DNA of 64,000 bases from Dallia pectoralis. Taxonomy: Eukaryota > Chordata > Actinopteri > Esociformes > Umbridae. Where the stretch lies: positions 15,075,645 through 15,139,644 of the forward strand of contig CM055737.1 of assembly GCA_029465975.1 (NCBI GenBank). Reading direction: 5' to 3'. Shown one piece after another: positions 1 through 9,634 of the stretch. Within the stretch, counting starts at the first letter, position 1, and each line of letters begins with the position of its first letter. Both the position numbers and the translations under genes were made by a program. Below the pieces are notes generated by a model. That model worked only from the letters and a program-made list of their open reading frames with translations, was not told the DNA's origin and did no database searches.

Positions 1-77
1 ACAAAGAGAGAGAGGAAGAAAGGGAAAGTGAAATCATGATTCATACAGCAATATACACTCTTTGTATTTGGGTTTCG

Positions 78-811
78 ATGGTCACATTCACCTCTATTAA
101 CATAAATGGGCTCAGGAATGAGTCGAAGCTGGAGGAGGTCCTGGGAACGTTTACATCGGATATCCTAGTTTTGCAAGAAACAAAATGGACACAGGATAAA
201 ATACCGGACATTAAGCAAAAATGTGGGGTATGTTATTTGTTAATTGTGGGACGGAAAAATCATGTGGGGTAGCCATACGAATCAAGGAAAATGTAGTGGA
301 AAATGTAAGAGAAATATTTAATGATGGCAAAGGGAGGGTGATAGTGATAGAGTTTGATATAAATAATGTGACATTCAGACTGATTAATGTATATGCACCT
401 AATGGGAAAAACAAAAGGGGAGTTTTTTGTTTCTTTGGAGAGGCATTGTACAGGGAATTGTATTGTGGTGGGTGATTTTAATGTGATCTGTACAAAGCTG
501 GACGTTTATAGGGTGGACAGATTTCGACCAGACTCAGCGCGGAAGGTTTTCTTTAAGATTTTGGAGAACAATAATTTGATTGATGTATGGAGGGTGGGAA
601 ATGCAAACAAGAGGGAATTCTCAAGGAGGCAGATAGTGGAGGGGGTGCTAAAGCAAAGTCGTATTGATTTGTGTTTGGGCTTTAGAGACATTGTTAACAA
701 GTTTAACAATTTAGAATATAGATATACAGGATACAGTGATCATGCAGCGCTCACGTTTAGGTTAGGGGACGGACAGAAAGGGAGAGGAGGGGGTTTGGTG
801 TTTAAATGCGA
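78..811 (+). other. AP-endonuclease (APE) domain of ORF2, element A
   Basis: The exonuclease-endonuclease-phosphatase fold is recognised from its ordered motifs: ININGLRN near the start, LVLQETKW with the metal-binding Glu, INVYAPNG, VVGDFNVI with the Asp-Asn pair, a QSRIDLCL block, and the terminal YSDHAALTF with the catalytic SDH. All expected catalytic motifs can be found, but in two frames (breaks near 230 and 410). In this family the domain chooses the target, here a site in the 5S gene. Confidence 0.85.
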
Positions 812-986
812 GTGTGTTGGCAGAAAAAGAGTACAGAGAGATGATATATGAATGTGTTAGAATACAAATGGAGTGTGAGTTATATGAAAGAGATGTGTGT
901 GAATGGTGGGAAAATGTAAAAAAACAAGTGAAATATTTAAGTATGAGGTATTGCATTAAAAGGAGTAAGGAGAGGAAAAGGGAAGA

Positions 987-2660
987 ATGTTTGTTGAGGA
1001 GAGTTTGGCGTATGAATTGCAACAAATTGATTCATTCCCAAATAGGGATATAACAAATTACGTCGAAATAAAAGGAAGGCTGGAAGCATATGAAAAAGAA
1101 AAATGTAAAGGAGCTATTATTAGAAGCCGGGCACAGTACGCGGTCGAAGGGAAAAATGCACATCTTTTTTTTTTTTTGGGTTTAGAAAAACAGAAACAGA
1201 GTCGGACATACATAGATAGGATTGAAAATGAGGATGGGGAGATAGTAGAGGATTATGTAGGGGTGTTGGAAACGGTACAGCGGTTTTACAGTAATTTGTT
1301 TAAAAAAGGGAAGGTGGAGAAAGATAGTGTAGAGGAGATATTAAAGATTGTGGAGGCTAAGTTGTCAGATGGGGAGAGGGAAGAGTGTGACAGAGATATC
1401 TCATTGATTGAAGTGGAAGCGGCTATTAAAAGTCTGTCTAATGGCAAAAGTCCTGGCTCAGATGGGCTGCCGAGTGAATTCTACAAGTGTTTTGGGGATG
1501 TAGTGGGTCCGATTTTGTTAGTGGTTTATAGAGAAATGGAATATAGAGAGCGGGTTAGTGAGGAAATGGCTACCGGGTTAATCACACTTATTTATAAGAA
1601 AAAGGGAAGTAAGTTACAGTTAGGGAATTACAGGGGTATAAGTTTATTAAATACAGACTATAAAATATTGGCGCGGGTTTTAGCAAATCGGATGAAGTCA
1701 GTAGCAGGATCAATCATTTCATCAACGCAGGCATATGGCATTCCGGGTAGAGATATAGCGGACATTATTGGGTCAGTCAGGGATGTAGTTAGACATATGA
1801 AAGTAGAGGGAGGGATAGTGATTAGTGTGGACTTTAATAAAGCGTTTGATAGAGTAGAGCATGAGTTTATGTTCAAGGTTTTAGAGAGATACGGGTTTGG
1901 GAATAGATTAGTGCAGTGGGTTAAGTTATTATATAATAGTGCAAAGAGTAAGGTTAAATGCAATGGGGTAGTGACAGACAGTTTTAGGTTAGAGAGATCG
2001 GTGAGGCAGGGATGCCCGTTGTCCGCTTTACTCTACAGCATTACAGCAGAACCATTATCCACCATTTTAAAGAAAGATCATTATGTACGAGGTATCAATA
2101 TTCCTGGCGGAGGTAGGAGCATAATTCACCAATATGCAGATGACACAAACATAACAGTGAGGGATTTGGCTAGTGTGAAGAGGGTGTTTGACTTAGTAGG
2201 AAAGTATGGGAAAGCATCAGGAGCAAAAGTGAATTTAGGAAAATCAGAAATTCTGAGGGTAGGTAATGTGGATATGGGAGGATGTGATTTACCGTTGACC
2301 GTGGCTACAGGAATGATTAAAGTGTTAGGGGTGTATGTGGGTGTGAATGAAAAAGAGGCACGCGATGTAACATGGACAGGAGTTATAAATAAGATGAAAC
2401 AGGTTTTGCGTTTCTGGAGGATGAGAAGGTTGAGTCTTAGGGGAAAGGTGGTGGTAACGAATTGTCTGTTTTTGTCACAGGTGAACCATGTTTTGAGTGC
2501 ACTGGATTTACCTTTGTGGGTGGTGAAGGAGTTAAACAGGGAAATAGACAGTTTTGTGTGGGACGGAAAGCCGGCAAAGATTAAGCACAAAGTTTTAATA
2601 AATGGGTACAAAGATGGGGGTTTGAAGTTGATAGATGTGGAGATGAAGAAAAAGCACTGA
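987..2660 (+). CDS. Reverse transcriptase segment of ORF2, element A (longest open stretch)
   Basis: This 557-codon open stretch is the best preserved part of ORF2; the true protein starts upstream at the endonuclease. RT motifs appear in order: SPGSDGLPSEFYK near residue 155, GNYRGISLLN, SVDFNKAFDRV with the first catalytic Asp near residue 282, RQGCPLSALLYS, and the active-site YADD at residues 383-386 (2133-2144), followed by KVNLGKSE. The order and spacing are those of non-LTR (RVT_1) enzymes. A T-run of about 13 near 1165 adds consecutive Phe codons and is a likely length-error site. The stop at 2660 follows an A-rich run, and homology continues directly in another frame (from 2663), so it is a frameshift rather than a natural end. 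Confidence 0.92.
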   Translation: MFVEESLAYELQQIDSFPNRDITNYVEIKGRLEAYEKEKCKGAIIRSRAQYAVEGKNAHLFFFLGLEKQKQSRTYIDRIENEDGEIVEDYVGVLETVQRFYSNLFKKGKVEKDSVEEILKIVEAKLSDGEREECDRDISLIEVEAAIKSLSNGKSPGSDGLPSEFYKCFGDVVGPILLVVYREMEYRERVSEEMATGLITLIYKKKGSKLQLGNYRGISLLNTDYKILARVLANRMKSVAGSIISSTQAYGIPGRDIADIIGSVRDVVRHMKVEGGIVISVDFNKAFDRVEHEFMFKVLERYGFGNRLVQWVKLLYNSAKSKVKCNGVVTDSFRLERSVRQGCPLSALLYSITAEPLSTILKKDHYVRGINIPGGGRSIIHQYADDTNITVRDLASVKRVFDLVGKYGKASGAKVNLGKSEILRVGNVDMGGCDLPLTVATGMIKVLGVYVGVNEKEARDVTWTGVINKMKQVLRFWRMRRLSLRGKVVVTNCLFLSQVNHVLSALDLPLWVVKELNREIDSFVWDGKPAKIKHKVLINGYKDGGLKLIDVEMKKKH

Positions 2661-2662
2661 GG

Positions 2663-3868
2663 GTGAAAACAATAAAGAAATATCTGTATGGTAAAGATGA
2701 ATATTGTTGGATGAGCTTCTTTAAGGATTATCTGCACAGGTTTGGTGGATGTGGTGTGAATGGTCTTTTAATGGTGTTTAACAAACCAAGGTGTGAGGAG
2801 ATGTCATACTTTTACAGGGAGGTGTTTGAAGCATGGGGAAATATTTAAAGTTTGTGAGGTATACATGTGTGGATAAAGACGAGGTTATAAATCAACCACT
2901 GTTTTTAATCCCAAAATATTACACAACAACAACATGTTGGTCAGCAAGTATTTTGAACAAGCTGGAGTTAAACAGGTCAGACATTTGCTAGCAGAAAATA
3001 ATAAAGATTTCAAAATTGAAAAGGACATCATAATACAACTCAGAAGAGTAAATAAGGATGTGAGACGACAGGTAATTGTAGGGATGTATCGGAAAATTAA
3101 GGAAAGCATATGTCCAGAGTGGAAACAATTTATGTTAGGGCAGAGGGAGTTAGGGACCTCAGAAAGGATGGTAGAGTTAAACGTAGGGAGGTTGCAGAAG
3201 GATGTGAAGTTTGAAACTGTCAAAACAAAAGGAGTGTATATGGAATTACTGGGTGATCAGATGGAGAGGCCGGCCTCAGAGAAGGTGTGGCAAAAGGTGT
3301 TTGCGAATTTTGATGTGAGTAAAGTGTGGAGTAATCTGAGGGTGAAATATAACAGCATTGAGTGTGAGCACAATGATTTTAAAATACGGCACAATAGGAT
3401 TTTCACAAAGGTGGTGTTACACCAAATTGATAGGACTATAAGTAGAGTGTGTGATGTATGTAAAGGAGCAGATGAATTGTTTAATCACTACTTTTTTGAA
3501 TGTCCTTTGTTGTATGTATTTTTTGAGAAGGTCAAGGAGATGTTACATGTACATTGTGGGATCAAAGTTGTGAATGGTGATGAGTGGAGGAAAATGTTGT
3601 TGTTTGGTATATTCGGGAAGTGAAAGGGGTAAATGTGCATTTGGTCAATTTTGTGTTGAGTCATGTTCGTTATGCAATTGTATGTAGGAGAAATGCAGCA
3701 TTTTATGATGCAAAAGTGATGAGGGTGTGGGAGTTGTTTGTGTCACTGTTTAGGAAAAATGTCCGGTTGGTGTTCACACTTGGGAGGGAGGATTTCGGGG
3801 AGAATTTTGTAAGAAACAACACTTTACTGATGGTGATTGGATCTGGGGACTTATGTTTTAATTTATAG
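2663..3868 (+). other. C-terminal region of ORF2 with zf-RVT-type zinc finger, element A
   Basis: This stretch follows the reverse transcriptase in shifted frames (2663-2848, 2934-3623, 3584-3868). A Cys-His cluster CDVCKGADELFNHYFFEC at about 3450-3503 has spacing C-x2-C-x8-H-x4-C, as in the zf-RVT domain found after the RT in L1/Tx1-type elements. The domain is thought to bind RNA or DNA during target-primed reverse transcription. The sequence between 2849 and 2933 lacks a clean frame. Confidence 0.78.
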
Positions 3869-4166
3869 AATGTTTTTTTTCCTTTTTTGTTTTGACCGAG
3901 AGCAGCAAGGCACCCGTAAGACCTGGTCTGATGCTTGGTATGTAATAGGGGTTAGGTTCGTATTTTTACAGTTCTTTTATTTCCTTTTGTCGTTGACAGA
4001 GAGCGTCCAGGCAGGCCCTGGAAGGCTTCTTTGTCACATACACTTTTTATTTGTTGTTGACATGATTCATATGCTGTTTGTATCATGTCCATGTCCTCAG
4101 ATGGAATAAGTGTTGTAAATTGAATATGTGTTTTTGATAAATAAAGAAAAAAAAAAAAAAAAAAAA
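3869..4166 (+). other. 3' UTR and poly(A) tail of element A
   Basis: About 275 bp of non-coding 3' UTR end in a polyadenylation-like AATAAA at 4140-4145, followed by a run of about 20 A. The A-run passes directly into 5S sequence (CGCCCGATCTCG from 4167). The four A residues of 5S positions 22-25 are inseparable from the tail. This is the usual 3' end left by target-primed reverse transcription. Confidence 0.85.
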
Positions 4167-4259
4167 CGCCCGATCTCGTCTGATCTCGGAAGCCAAGCAG
4201 GGTTGGGCTTGGTTAGTACTTGGATGGGAGACCGCCTAGGAATATCTAGTGTTGTAAGC
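4163..4259 (+). pseudogene. 5S rRNA gene 3' fragment interrupted by element A
   Basis: 5S sequence from about position 22 to 118, lacking the 5' end because element A lies in the gene. The A box, intermediate element and C box are still present, so transcription factors could bind, but no normal 5S RNA could be made. It fixes the 3' insertion boundary of element A. Confidence 0.88.
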
Positions 4260-4997
4260 ATTTTGTTATTTTCTTGGCGGGAAGAAACAATCAATCAAAA
4301 AGTTAATTATGCAGTGAAGAAATCAATAAGAGCTGTAATTTCAACTTTTCTAATAGCTTACGGCCACACCACCCTGAAACGCCCGATCTCGTCTGATCTC
4401 GGAAGCCAAGCAGGGTTGGGCTTGGTTAGTACTTGGATGGGAGACCGCCTGGGAATATCTAGTGTTGTAAGCATTTTGTTATTTTCTTGGCGGGAAGAAA
4501 CAAACAATCAAAAAGTTAATTATGCAGTGAAGAAATCAATAAGAGCTGTAATTTCAACTTGTTTCTATAGCTTACGGCCACACCACCCTGAAAACGCCCG
4601 ATCTCGTCTGATCTCGGAAGCCAAGCAGGTTCGGGCTTGGTTAGTACTTGGATGGGAGACCGCCTAGGAATATCTAGTGTTGTAAGCATTTTGTTATTTT
4701 CTTGGCGGGAAGAAACAATCAATCAAAAAGTTAATTATGCAGTGAAGAAATCAATAACAGCTGTAATTTCAACTCTTCTAATAGCTTACGGCCACACCAC
4801 CCTGAAAACGCCCGATCTCGTCTGATCTCGGAAGCCAAGCAGGGTTGGGCTTGGTTAGTACTTGGATGGGAGACCGCCTGGGAATATCTAGTGTTGTAAG
4901 CATTTTGTTATTTTCATGGCGGGAAGAAACAATCAATCAAAAAGTTAATTATGCAGTGAAGAAATCAATAAGAGCTGTAATTTCAACTTTTCTAATA

Positions 4998-5115
4998 GCT
5001 TACGGCCACACCACCCTGAAAACGCCCGATCTCGTCTGATCTCGGAAGCCAAGCAGGGTCGGGCTTGGTTAGTACTTGGATGGGAGACCGCCTAGGAATA
5101 TCTAGTGTTGTAAGC
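4998..5115 (+). rRNA. 5S ribosomal RNA gene, representative full copy (F type)
   Basis: 5S rRNA is a structural RNA of the large ribosomal subunit, made by RNA polymerase III. The core runs from GCTTACGGCC to GTTGTAAGC. These ends pair as helix I (nine pairs, including G-U). It holds the typical vertebrate blocks ACCACCCTGAAAACGCCC, two GATCTCG motifs at positions 31-37 and 41-47, and TTAGTACTTGGATGGGAGAC. The mature RNA probably runs 1-3 nt further into the T-run. Compared with the well-known Xenopus and human sequences it shows changes such as AAAAC at 22-26 and CTTGG for CCTGG near 67-71. It stands for all F copies of the window. Confidence 0.95.
5047..5094 (+). promoter_or_regulatory. Internal control region of 5S gene (A box, IE, C box)
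   Basis: By alignment to the known 5S internal promoter, the A box is at 5S positions 50-64 (5047-5061), the intermediate element at 67-72 (5064-5069) and the C box at 80-97 (5077-5094). TFIIIA binds this region and recruits TFIIIC and TFIIIB. The same block recurs in every F copy. In D copies the C box and IE are unchanged, while the A box often has G-to-A changes at positions 51 and 56. Confidence 0.8.
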
Positions 5116-5128
5116 ATTTTGTTATTTT
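5116..5128 (+). terminator. RNA polymerase III T-run terminator after 5S
   Basis: Directly after the 118-nt core come TTTT (5117-5120) and a second TTTT (5125-5128). Runs of four T on the coding strand are the usual Pol III stop. Both runs are kept in most units; a recurrent variant reads TTTCG, which shortens the first run to three T (for example near 33365 and 34396). Confidence 0.8.
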
Positions 5129-5211
5129 CTTGGCGGGAAGAAACAATCAATCAAAAAGTTAATTATGCAGTGAAGAAATCAATAACAGCTGTATTTTCAA
5201 ATGTTCTAATA
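5116..5211 (+). repeat. 96-bp 5S intergenic spacer, representative
   Basis: The spacer is short and strongly conserved across hundreds of copies. Recurrent variants are TTGGCGG or ATGGCGG near its start, AACAATCAATC or AACAAACAATC in the middle, and two 3' forms. The form ending AGAGCTGTAATTTCAACTT...TAATA precedes genes starting GCTTACGG. The form ending ACAGCTGTATTTTCAAATG...TAATA usually precedes genes starting CCCTACGG. No separate gene is visible in it. An AT-rich stretch about 25-32 bp before the gene could serve as a TATA-like upstream element, but this is weak. Confidence 0.85.
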
Positions 5212-5319
5212 CCCTACGGCCACACCACCCTGAAAACGCCTGATCTCGGAAACCAAACAGGGTCGGGCTTGGTTAGTACTTGGATGGGAGACCGCCTGGA
5301 AATATCTAGTGTTGTAAGC
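5212..5319 (+). pseudogene. 5S rRNA deleted variant, representative D type (108 bp)
   Basis: Identical in layout to the F gene but lacking 10 bp at about positions 30-40: one GATCTCG motif and the TCT linker are gone. The start reads CCCTACGGCC instead of GCTTACGGCC, so the first and third pairs of helix I with the unchanged 3' end are lost. The A-box region reads GGAAACCAAACAGG rather than GGAAGCCAAGCAGG. Intermediate element, C box and T-run are intact. It is probably a pseudogene because helix III and loop B are removed, though transcription is not excluded. Confidence 0.85.
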
Positions 5320-8300
5320 ATTTTGTTATTTTCTTGGCGGGAAGAAACAATCAATCAAAAAGTTAATTATGCAGTGAAGAAATCAATAAGAGCTGTAATT
5401 TCAACTTTTCTAATAGCTTACGGCCACACCACCCTGAAAACGCCCGATCTCGTCTGATCTCGGAAGCCAAGCAGGGTTGGGCTTGGTTAGTACTTGGATG
5501 GGAGACCGCCTAGGAATATCTAGTGTTGTAAGCATTTTGTTATTTTCATGGCGGGAAGAAACAATCAATCAAAAAGTTAATTATGCAGTGAAGAAATCAA
5601 TAAGAGCTGTAATTTCAACTTTTCTAATAGCTTACGGCCACACCACCCTGAAAACGCCCGATCTCGTCTGATCTCGGAAGCCAAACAGGGTCGGGCTTGG
5701 TTAGTACTTGGATGGGAGACCGCCTAGGAATATCTAGTGTTGTAAGCATTTTGTTATTTTCATGGCGGGAAGAAACAATCAATCAAAAAGTTAATTATGC
5801 AGTGAAGAAATCAATAAGAGCTGTAATTTCAACTTTTCTAATAGCTTACGGCCACACCACCCTGAAAACGCCCGATCTCGTCTGATCTCGGAAGCCAAGC
5901 AGGGTCGGGCTTGGTTAGTACTTGGATGGGAGACCGCCTAGGAATATCTAGTGTTGTAAGCATTTTGTTATTTTCTTGGCGGGAAGAAACAATCAATCAA
6001 AAAGTTAATTATGCAGTGAAGAAATCAATAACAGCTGTATTTTCAAATGTTCTAATACCCTACGGCCACACCACCCTGAAAACGCCTGATCTCGGAAGCC
6101 AAACAGGGTCGGGCTTGGTTAGTACTTGGATGGGAGACCGCCTAGGAATATCTAGTGTTGTAAGCATTTTGTTATTTTCTTGGCGGGAAGAAACAATCAA
6201 TCAAAAAGTTAATTATGCAGTGAAGAAATCAATAAGAGCTGTAATTTCAACTTTTCTAATAGCTTACGGCCACACCACCCTGAAAACGCCCGATCTCGTC
6301 TGATCTCGGAAGCCAAGCAGGGTCGGGCTTGGTTAGTACTTGGATGGGAGACCGCCTAGGAATATCTAGTGTTGTAAGCATTTTGTTATTTTCTTGGCGG
6401 GAAGAAACAATCAATCAAAAAGTTAATTATGCAGTGAAGAAATCAATAACAGCTGTATTTTCAAATGTTCTAATACCCTACGGCCACACCACCCTGAAAA
6501 CGCCTGATCTCGGAAACCAAACAGGGTCGGGCTTGGTTAGTACTTGGATGGGAGACCGCCTGGAAATATCTAGTGTTGTAAGCATTTTGTTATTTTCTTG
6601 GCGGGAAGAAACAAACAATCAAAAAGTTAATTATGCAGTGAAGAAATCAATAAGAGCTGTAATTTCAACTTTTCTAATAGCTTACGGCCACACCACCCTG
6701 AAAACGCCTGATCTCGTCTGATCTCGGAAGCCAAGCAGGGTTGGGCTTGGTTAGTACTTGGATGGGAGACCGCCTAGGAATATCTAGTGTTGTAAGCATT
6801 TTGTTATTTTCTTGGCGGGAAGAAACAATCAATCAAAAAGTTAATTATGCAGTGAAGAAATCAATAAGAGCTGTAATTTCAACTTGTCTAATAGCTTACG
6901 GCCACACCACCCTGAAAACGCCCGATCTCGTCTGATCTCGGAAGCCAAGCAGGGTTGGGCTTGGTTAGTACTTGGATGGGAGACCGCCTAGGAATATCTA
7001 GTGTTGTAAGCATTTTGTTATTTTCTTGGCGGGAAGAAACAATCAATCAAAAAGTTAATTATGCAATGAAGAAATCAATAAGAGCTGTAATTTCAACTTT
7101 TCTAATAGCTTACGGCCACACCACCCTGAAATCGCCCGATCTCGCCTGATCTCGGAAGCCAAACATGGTCGGGCTTGGTTAGTACTTGGATAGGAGACCG
7201 CCTAGGAATATCTAGTGTTGTAAGCATTTTGTTATTTTCTTGGCGGGAAGAAACAATCAATCAAAAAGTTAATTATGCAGTGAAGAAATCAATAAGAGCT
7301 GTAATTTCAACTTTTCTAATAGCTTACGGCCACACCACCCTGAAAACGCCCGATCTCGTCTGATCTCGGAAGCCAAGCAGGGTCGGGCTTGGTTAGTACT
7401 TGGATGGGAGACCGCCTAGGAATATCTAGTGTTGTAAGCATTTTGTTATTTTCTTGGCGGGAAGAAACAATCAATCAAAAAGTTAATTATGCAGTGAAGA
7501 AATCAATAACAGCTGTATTTTCAAATGTTCTAATACCTTACGGCCACACCACCCTGAAAACGCCTGATCTCGAAAACCAAACAGGGTCGGGCTTAGTACT
7601 TGGATGGGAGACCGCCTGGAAATATCTAGTGTTGTAAGCATTTTGTTATTTTCTTGGCGGGAAGAAACAATCAATCAAAAAGTTAATTATGCAGTGAAGA
7701 AATCAATAAGAGCTGTAATTTCAACTTTTCTAATAGCTTACGGCCACACCACCCTGAAAACGCCCGATCTCGTCTGATCTCGGAAGCCAAGCAGGGTCGG
7801 GCTTGGTTAGTACTTGGATGGGAGACCGCCTAGGAATATCTAGTGTTGTAAGCATTTTGTTATTTTCTTGGCGGGAAGAAACAATCAATCAAAAAGTTAA
7901 TTATGCAGTGAAGAAATCAATAACAGCTGTATTTTCAAATGTTCTAATACCTTACGGCCACACCACCCTGAAAACGCCTGATCTCGGAAACCAAACAGGG
8001 TCGGGCTTGGTTAGTACTTGGATGGGAGACCGCCTGGAAATATCTAGTGTTGTAAGCATTTTGTTATTTTCTTGGCGGGAAGAAACAAACAATCAAAAAG
8101 TTAATTATGCAGTGAAGAAATCAATAAGAGCTGTAATTTCAACTTTTCTAATAGCTTACGGCCACACCACCCTGAAAACGCCCGATCTCGGAAGCCAAAC
8201 AGGGTCGGGCTTGGTTAGTACTTGGATGGGAGACCGCCTAGGAATATCTAGTGTTGTAAGCATTTTGTTATTTTCTTGGCGGGAAGAAACAATCAATCAA

Positions 8301-9604
8301 AAAGTTAATTATGCAGTGAAGAAATCAATAAGAGCTGTAATTTCAACTTTTCTAATAGCTTACGGCCACACCACCCTGAAAACGCCCGCCTGATCTCGGA
8401 AGCCAAGCAGGGTCGGGCTTGGTTAGTACTTGGATGGGAGACCGCCTAGGAATATCTAGTGTTGTAAGCATTTTGTTATTTTCTTGGCGGGAAGAAACAA
8501 TCAATCAAAAAGTTAATTATGCAGTGAAGAAATCAATAACAGCTGTATTTTCAAATTTTCTAATACCCTACGGCCACACCACCCTGAAAACGCCTGATCT
8601 CGGAAGCCAAACAGGGTCGGGCTTGGTTAGTACTTGGATGGGAGACCGCCTAGGAAATATCTAGTGTTGTAAGCATTTTGTTATTTTCTTGGCGGGAAGA
8701 AACAAACAATCAAAAAGTTAATTATGCAGTGAAGAAATCAATAAGAGCTGTAATTTCAACTTTTCTAATAGCTTACGGCCACACCACCCTGAAATCGCCC
8801 GATTTCGTCTGATCTCGGAAGCCAAGCAGGGTCGGGCTTGGTTAGTACTTGGATGGGAGACCGCCTAGGAATATCTAGTGTTGTAAGCATTTTGTTATTT
8901 TCTTGGCGGGAAGAAACAATCAATCAAAAAGTTAATTATGCAGTGAAGAAATCAATAACAGCTGTATTTTCAAATGTTCTAATACCCTACGGCCACACCA
9001 CCCTGAAAACGCCTGATCTCGGAAACCAAACAGGGTCGGGCTTGGTTAGTACTTGGATGGGAGACCGCCTGGGAATATCTAGTGTTGTAAGCATTTTGTT
9101 ATTTTCTTGGCGGGAAGAAACAAACAATCAAAAAGTTAATTATGCAGTGAAGAAATCAATAAGAGCTGTAATTTCAACTTTCTAATAGCTTACGGCCACA
9201 CCACCCTGAAAACGCCTGATCTCGTCTGATCTCGGAAGCCAAGCAGGGTTGGGCTTGGTTAGTACTTAGATGGGAGACCGCCTAGGAATATCTAGTGTTG
9301 TAAGCATTTTGTTATTTTCATGGCGGGAAGAAACAATCAATCAAAAAGTTAATTATGCAGTGAAGAAATCAATAAGAGCTGTAATTTCAACTCTTCTAAT
9401 AGCTTACGGCCACACCACCCTGAAAACGCCCGATCTCGGAAGCCAAACAGGGTCGGGCTTGGTTAGTACTTGGATGGGAGACCGCCTAGGAATATCTAGT
9501 GTTGTAAGCATTTTGTTATTTTCATGGCGGGAAGAAACAATCAATCAAAAGTTAATTATGCAGTGAAGAAATCAATAACAGCTGTATTTTCAACTGTTCT
9601 AATA

Positions 9605-9634
9605 CCCTACGGCCACACCACCCTGAAAACGCCC
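9605..9634 (+). pseudogene. 5S rRNA gene 5' fragment interrupted by element B
   Basis: The first 30 nt of a 5S copy (starting CCCTACGGCC, ending AACGCCC), then element B begins. The run of five C at the junction leaves 1-2 bp of ambiguity. With the 3' boundary of element A this brackets the insertion site to about 5S positions 22-30. Confidence 0.88.

Larger units (their letters stand above)
78..3868 (+). pseudogene. ORF2 (endonuclease-reverse transcriptase) of element A, frameshifted
   Basis: ORF2 makes the enzyme for target-primed reverse transcription: the endonuclease nicks the 5S gene and the reverse transcriptase copies the element RNA from the nick. The ATG at 78 is chosen because it begins the endonuclease core (MVTFTSININGLRN), matching MVLSCVSFNARGL in element B; an upstream in-frame ATG lies at 36. 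Homology passes between frames near 230, 410, 815, 990, 2655, 2850-2930 and 3600. Several breaks lie at short homopolymers, for example the A-run just before 2655, so some may be sequencing errors. The last homologous frame stops at 3868. Its total span of about 1,260 codons is normal for Tx1/L1-type ORF2. Confidence 0.88.
1..4166 (+). mobile_element. Mutsu-like 5S-specific non-LTR retrotransposon A, 3' part
   Basis: A LINE-type retrotransposon entering from the left edge of the window. It reads apurinic endonuclease, reverse transcriptase, C-terminal zinc finger, 3' UTR and poly(A), with no LTRs. Its 3' end lies inside a 5S gene: after the poly(A) the 5S sequence resumes at about 5S position 22-26. 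This domain order and target fit the Mutsu lineage of the Tx1 group, known from fish 5S genes (recalled, not searched). ORF1 would lie to the left, outside the window. The reading frame is broken several times, so this copy is inactive or badly sequenced. The endonuclease differs clearly in sequence from that of element B at 9635, so A and B are separate families or deep subfamilies. Confidence is high for the element class and moderate for the name. Confidence 0.88.
4998..5415 (+). repeat. 418-bp F-D dimer, higher-order repeat unit (representative)
   Basis: An F unit of 214 bp followed by a D unit of 204 bp forms a 418-bp dimer. Runs of this dimer repeat with exact 418-bp spacing, for example F starts at 23384, 23802, 24220 and 24638, and at 29464, 29882, 30300 and 30718. 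The order is not strict: FF, DD and longer D runs interrupt it. Confidence 0.85.
4163..9634 (+). rRNA. 5S rDNA array I (+), 25 complete copies plus two half copies
   Basis: Tandem 5S genes, each followed by a spacer of about 96 bp. Full-length copies (F, about 118 bp) begin at 4356, 4570, 4784, 4998, 5416, 5630, 5844, 6262, 6680, 6894, 7108, 7322, 7736, 8771 and 9188. Deleted copies (D, about 108 bp) begin at 5212, 6058, 6476, 7536, 7950, 8154, 8566, 8985 and 9402. The copy at 8358 has an intermediate deletion. Unit length is 214 bp for F and 204 bp for D. The array is bounded by element A on the left and element B on the right, each sitting inside a 5S copy. The 7108 copy carries a GATCTCGCCT variant, and the 9188 copy begins its first motif with TGATCTCG. 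Which F copies are used cannot be told from sequence; those with intact helix I and internal promoter are candidates. Confidence 0.95.

Noticed and set aside
762..1025. Minus-strand frames opposite element A ORF2 (for example 762-1025, 2126-2737, 1658-1963)
   Set aside because: They are antisense shadows of the ORF2 reading frames with low-complexity Phe/Ser/Leu-rich products and no recognisable domain.
4163..9634. CRISPR array
   Set aside because: The repeats are whole 5S genes with conserved spacers; the intervening sequence is nearly identical between units, not variable.
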